Shown here one piece after another: positions 60,715 through 64,000 of a DNA stretch of 64,000 nt (position 1 is the stretch's first letter; each line of letters begins with the position of its first letter). The translations under genes were made by a program, and so were the position numbers. The notes beneath the pieces are model-generated. The model ran no database searches, was not told the DNA's origin, and saw nothing but the letters and a program-made list of their open reading frames with translations. Origin of the DNA: JANLVJ01 sp031363945 (GTDB lineage Bacteria > Bacteroidota > Bacteroidia > Sphingobacteriales > Sphingobacteriaceae); NCBI GenBank assembly GCA_031363945.1, contig JANLVJ010000084.1, forward strand, positions 20,761 to 84,760. The letters run 5' to 3'.

Positions 60715-63126
60715 TTATTTTAAAATTAACAGCTTTTGTTCATACGGTGTCGGGTAAGCCGTTAACCAGACTACTGGGCTAAGATGTTCGGCATTTTTAT
60801 CAGAACTCACCAAAACCAACTCTAATTTTTTTCGAAGTAAGGCCTTGGTTATCGGAAAATAAAACGTGTAGTTACCCGTACCATCACCATAGTCAGCCCA
60901 GTTATTATATGGAAAAGAAGGACTACGGTCAACAGCGCCCATCAAATGTCCATTTATTATAAGACTTGCATAAAGTGATTCTTTTGAGTAGGTACCAGGA
61001 ACACTTAGTGCCAGGTAATTATTGTTTAATGCCTTTCTGACTTTAAAGCTATATTTCCAAGCTTTTCTGGCTTCATGCTGTTCATAAGGCTTGAATAAGT
61101 TAGTCGCATGCCATAACGACCGGCCTATCTGCTGCCCTCTGTGAAACGCCCTGATTTCAGCAACCTGAGTTGGGGCCGTAGTAATTCTGAGACATCTGAA
61201 AGCAGTATTTGCCGGAAAGTCTACCACCATACGTGTTGGTTCACGCCTTGCTGAAATTGACGTCCAATGTTTGAGATCATTTGAAATTTCTATATTAAGC
61301 GGATTAAAATCTGCATTTGTTGCTTCCATAACAAACTGGTCAACAGACTCAATTTTACCTAAATCGAGGCGAAAAGAACCTTTATCCTGATCCTTTTCAG
61401 TAAGTGTTTCTCTTCCAGCCTTGAAATATGTATTTCTTTCACCATCAAAAGCATATTTATCCCAGGCACCTTGATTTATAAATGTACTATCCAGCAAAAA
61501 GGCATTACGCGCCAGATCTACTTCCCGAAAATGGGTGATCCCTGCCCGGTACAGTGATCTGATCTCAAGAGCATTATTATCAGTTGAGAAGCATGATCCC
61601 TCATATATATACTCAGCCTCTTGAGGATTAATTGAGAAACTGCTTAATTCACCAAGCTTACGATGAAAATCATTGGCTGAACGGGAACCAGGAAAACGGA
61701 ATGTCAGGCCTTTGCGAAAAAATCCCGGTTTAGAAACTCCTGCAAGTTTTGCGGTTGTGACTGTTTGCTCTGAGCCCCCCCAGCTTAATTTAATTTTCTG
61801 GCCTGGCATACCCAATAGTTTGACTGTAATTGGTTTTCCAGCAATAGCCTGTACCACTTCATAATTACATCCTCTTAAATCAACATCTGTCGCGTGAAGG
61901 GTGACAATAAACAAGGCAGCATGAAAGGGATCAACAGTCACTTCTGCTGTTGACCCCTGCATATAACGGCCGATATAACGTTCATTCGGAAAGATTTGTC
62001 TGACCATAAAAGTACCATCAGCTTTTATCCCGATTGAATTATCAATTGTAATCCGGTATTTTTGGGGTTTGAAACTTAAATTTCTCAGGGTTATTAACCT
62101 GGTTTCCCCATCTCCTCTTGAAACTGCATTATCGCCGTATTGATCAGCAGGAAGTATCTTTGAATTTACCAGAATGTCGTTATAGCGTTGGTGAATATTA
62201 AAAATTCTTGCCAGCCTTGGTAATTCCTCATCTTTTAAGAACCAGGGGTTACCAAATATTTCTGGTGAAAAAAGGGTATTTCTGTTAAAAGCCTGCAATA
62301 CCAGGTCATCTTCCCAGAAATCTAGGGCCGAAGATAAACCAACACCTTTATCATCTTTGAGGCGGTTCATATCAGGTACTATAGGCCTGTCCATCGAACC
62401 CAGCCGGTGGTGAACTCCTGTCATACTGTTAAAGTCGTTTACATCAGTGTACGAACCCTGACCTGCCCAGTCAGTAACAGGTATATATGTGGAAATTTCA
62501 GCTCCAAGATCAATTCCGCTATTCGTAACCAGTAAATCGGGGCTGATTTCAAGTGCTTTTTGAATTGATTGTTCAAGATAAGATTCTTTATCAGATCGAA
62601 GTTTACTAATGCTGCCATCGAGCTTAAACAAACCGAAATTATAATCACGACACAGATCAGCCATCAACCGGATTCGTTTTGCCGCATCCCGGTTAGATGA
62701 GCCAAAGCCGTCGGGACCAATAGTGAGTCCGAGGCGGCAGTCAAAAGACTTTGCCAGTTCATTAATGTTTTTAAACTTGTTTGGAAAATGCCTGATAAAT
62801 GCAGTTGAATTCAAGTTACCATATGCTACTTTATTTGTTGAATGATGATAAAGTATCGCATTATCAATAACCCCCCCATCCATCAAAAAATAATCAAGTT
62901 TCATGTCATAGGTATCATGCATCCATTTAAAAAAGCCTAGATCAGCCATTATCTTATGCTCATCCGTACCTTGATAATTTTGGTTGGCATAGTCATAGTA
63001 AAGTGATCTGGAAGGTGACAATTGGTTAATTACCTGACCAGGCCTAGCGGATTTATTCTGGGAAATGGCTGGGCAATTAAAAAACAAAAAGACCGGTAGC
63101 ATTAAAAAAAATATACGTTTTATCAT
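60715..63126 (-). CDS. Large secreted glycosidase-like protein (clan GH-D-like barrel plus carbohydrate-binding domain), putative
   Basis: 803 residues with a signal peptide (1-22, ends PAIS). A TIM-barrel-like part (about 35-330) reads YFLMDGGVIDN (strand with MDGG), LGLTIGPDGFGSSNR and FGLFKLDGSISKLRSDK; the KLDG strand end resembles the nucleophile strand (KxD) of alpha-galactosidases. Beta domains follow (TRLITLRNLSFKPQ...), then a stretch with YFKAGRETLTEKDQDKGSFRLDLGKIESVDQFVM, as in discoidin/F5-8C-like carbohydrate-binding modules, and an end resembling a GH2-like sugar-binding fold. No family is recognised with certainty. Likely acts on an external glycan. Confidence 0.55.
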   Translation of the reverse strand: MIKRIFFLMLPVFLFFNCPAISQNKSARPGQVINQLSPSRSLYYDYANQNYQGTDEHKIMADLGFFKWMHDTYDMKLDYFLMDGGVIDNAILYHHSTNKVAYGNLNSTAFIRHFPNKFKNINELAKSFDCRLGLTIGPDGFGSSNRDAAKRIRLMADLCRDYNFGLFKLDGSISKLRSDKESYLEQSIQKALEISPDLLVTNSGIDLGAEISTYIPVTDWAGQGSYTDVNDFNSMTGVHHRLGSMDRPIVPDMNRLKDDKGVGLSSALDFWEDDLVLQAFNRNTLFSPEIFGNPWFLKDEELPRLARIFNIHQRYNDILVNSKILPADQYGDNAVSRGDGETRLITLRNLSFKPQKYRITIDNSIGIKADGTFMVRQIFPNERYIGRYMQGSTAEVTVDPFHAALFIVTLHATDVDLRGCNYEVVQAIAGKPITVKLLGMPGQKIKLSWGGSEQTVTTAKLAGVSKPGFFRKGLTFRFPGSRSANDFHRKLGELSSFSINPQEAEYIYEGSCFSTDNNALEIRSLYRAGITHFREVDLARNAFLLDSTFINQGAWDKYAFDGERNTYFKAGRETLTEKDQDKGSFRLDLGKIESVDQFVMEATNADFNPLNIEISNDLKHWTSISARREPTRMVVDFPANTAFRCLRITTAPTQVAEIRAFHRGQQIGRSLWHATNLFKPYEQHEARKAWKYSFKVRKALNNNYLALSVPGTYSKESLYASLIINGHLMGAVDRSPSFPYNNWADYGDGTGNYTFYFPITKALLRKKLELVLVSSDKNAEHLSPVVWLTAYPTPYEQKLLILK

Positions 63127-63323
63127 ATGACACTCGTCCGATAGAGAATAAATCTGCTTGTACTTGTACGATCTGTGTTTTAAAATGTTCCTTTTCTCAG
63201 AGTTTTAAGGAGATCAGTAAGGAAAGATATTTTTTATCACTTACAATGAGGCTACTACAAATGGTTGGCAATATTTCTTTAAATCATCCTTGAAAAGACA
63301 TTTCGATTTGTACATTTACCCAC

Positions 63324-63413
63324 GGAGAGCTGGCAGAGTGGTCGATTGCGGCAGTCTTGAAAACTGTTGACTTGTCAAAGGGTCCTGGGGTTCGAATCCC
63401 TAGCTCTCCGCCA
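63324..63413 (+). tRNA. tRNA-Ser (UGA)
   Basis: 90 nt with encoded CCA. Acceptor stem GGAGAGC/GCTCTCC, discriminator G, anticodon stem GCAGT/ACTGT enclosing CTTGAAA with anticodon TGA (serine), a long variable arm, and T loop GGTTCGAATCC. Class II tRNA as expected for serine. Confidence 0.96.
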
Positions 63414-63420
63414 AAAAAAG

Positions 63421-63444
63421 AAACCTGCAGAAGCGGGTTTTTTT
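63421..63444 (+). terminator. Terminator after tRNA-Ser
   Basis: AACCTGC-AGAA-GCGGGTT stem (one T-G pair) followed by a T run, just 7 bp beyond the CCA end. Confidence 0.8.
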
Positions 63445-63629
63445 CGTTCTAAGCTGTTCTTTTTCAGTACCAGCTATTTTTAGAGTTTAAAACGGGCAGT
63501 TACCCTATCAATTCATTTTGTCTTTTAACAGTTTTATCAAATTTATGTTAAGAGGGTATATCTCGAAATTTAGAATTGCTAATTTAAATTTATGACTTTA
63601 GTCAATAATAAATTGTAACTGCTGTTATT

Positions 63630-64000
63630 TTGCCAAAGAGAAATGATACCGCCATTCTATTTATTCTGGTAACTGTACTTATCGATTTTACAGGATTTGG
63701 CATTATCATACCGGTTTTACCCAAATTAATTCAAGGCTTTACGGGTGGCAATTTATCTGTTGCCGCCGAATATGGGGGCTACCTGATGGTAGTATTTGCT
63801 ATTGCCCAGTTTCTCTTCTCTCCCATTATTGGAGGCTTGAGTGACCAGTACGGCAGACGTCCTGTTCTGCTCATTTCACTTTTGGGGTTAGGTACAGACT
63901 ATATTTTTCTATCATTCGCACCGTCTATATTCTGGCTTTTTATAGGGAGAATTATTGCTGGAATATCTGGTGCAAGTGTAACGACAGCAATGGCTTATAT
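63630..64000 (+). CDS. Tet/TCR-type MFS transporter, cut by the window end
   Basis: The first about 123 codons of a 12-span MFS exporter: ILFILVTVLIDFTGFGIIIPVLPKL (helix 1 of the TetA-like group), motif A in PIIGGLSDQYGRRPVLL, then FIGRIIAGISGASVTTAMAYI. No ATG fits the open frame, which begins after a TAA at 63609; the likely start is the TTG at 63630 (LPKRNDTAI). The remainder lies beyond the window. TetA-family members export tetracycline or other drugs or metabolites; the substrate is unknown. Confidence 0.85.
   Translation, partial: MPKRNDTAILFILVTVLIDFTGFGIIIPVLPKLIQGFTGGNLSVAAEYGGYLMVVFAIAQFLFSPIIGGLSDQYGRRPVLLISLLGLGTDYIFLSFAPSIFWLFIGRIIAGISGASVTTAMAY

Overview
The window is chromosomal DNA from a member of the Bacteroidota, most likely a Sphingobacteriales/Sphingobacteriaceae-type organism. 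The signs are low GC, weak Shine-Dalgarno sequences, TAnnTTTG-type promoter elements, a DUF3810 protein, a double-length D-Ala-D-Ala ligase homologue beside a PASTA protein, a DUF3945 protein with a MobC/TraG-like coupling ATPase, and a SAM-I riboswitch ahead of metY-metX. The genus cannot be fixed from the sequence alone.

Layout. 0-14 kb is a worn accessory region. Intact genes (MFS exporter, HD hydrolase, GDCCVxC protein, PAP2 phosphatase, CocE/NonD hydrolase, glycosyltransferase-like protein, SRPBCC protein, GH20 hexosaminidase) alternate with decayed ones: a GH2 fragment, a gamma-glutamyltranspeptidase, a bacteriophytochrome kinase with its heme oxygenase, and GH127 and GH30 glycosidases. 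14-17 kb holds an MlaD-like protein, L-serine ammonia-lyase and a cold-shock protein. 17.3-26.2 kb is a high-affinity potassium locus: an NtrC-type sigma-54 activator, a candidate upstream activating palindrome, a -24/-12 promoter, two tiny membrane ORFs (the second is KdpF), kdpA, kdpB, kdpC, a KdpD without a kinase domain, and a separate HAMP-PAS histidine kinase. 27.5-35.9 kb (minus strand) is the Fe-S assembly run sufB-C-D-S-E and a DUF59/SufT-like gene, followed by a ferredoxin reductase, a [2Fe-2S] ferredoxin and an exonuclease/GIY-YIG nuclease.

36-38.3 kb carries a sodium/solute symporter and a small membrane protein. 38.3-40.1 kb has an ECF sigma-factor pseudogene and an MFS transporter. 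40.2-44.2 kb is a small island of mobile-element character (TraG/MobC-like ATPase, ParA-like ATPase, four-repeat DUF3945 protein) next to rpsO. 45-49 kb has a TIGR03118 lipoprotein and metY-metX under a SAM-I riboswitch. 49.1-57.4 kb is an envelope operon: double Ddl, PASTA protein, MltG, thioesterase, YihY/BrkB protein and MscS channel. 57.4-63.1 kb (minus) holds a sulfurtransferase, a GT39 and GT2 pair, and a large secreted glycosidase-like protein. The window ends with tRNA-Ser(UGA) and the start of a Tet-type MFS transporter.

The most interesting signals are the split KdpD/sigma-54 regulatory design with visible promoter and enhancer candidates, the 890-residue tandem Ddl, the TraG/ParA/DUF3945 island, and the cluster of decaying genes for glycan and light sensing. 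All annotations are by eye; no database search was run.
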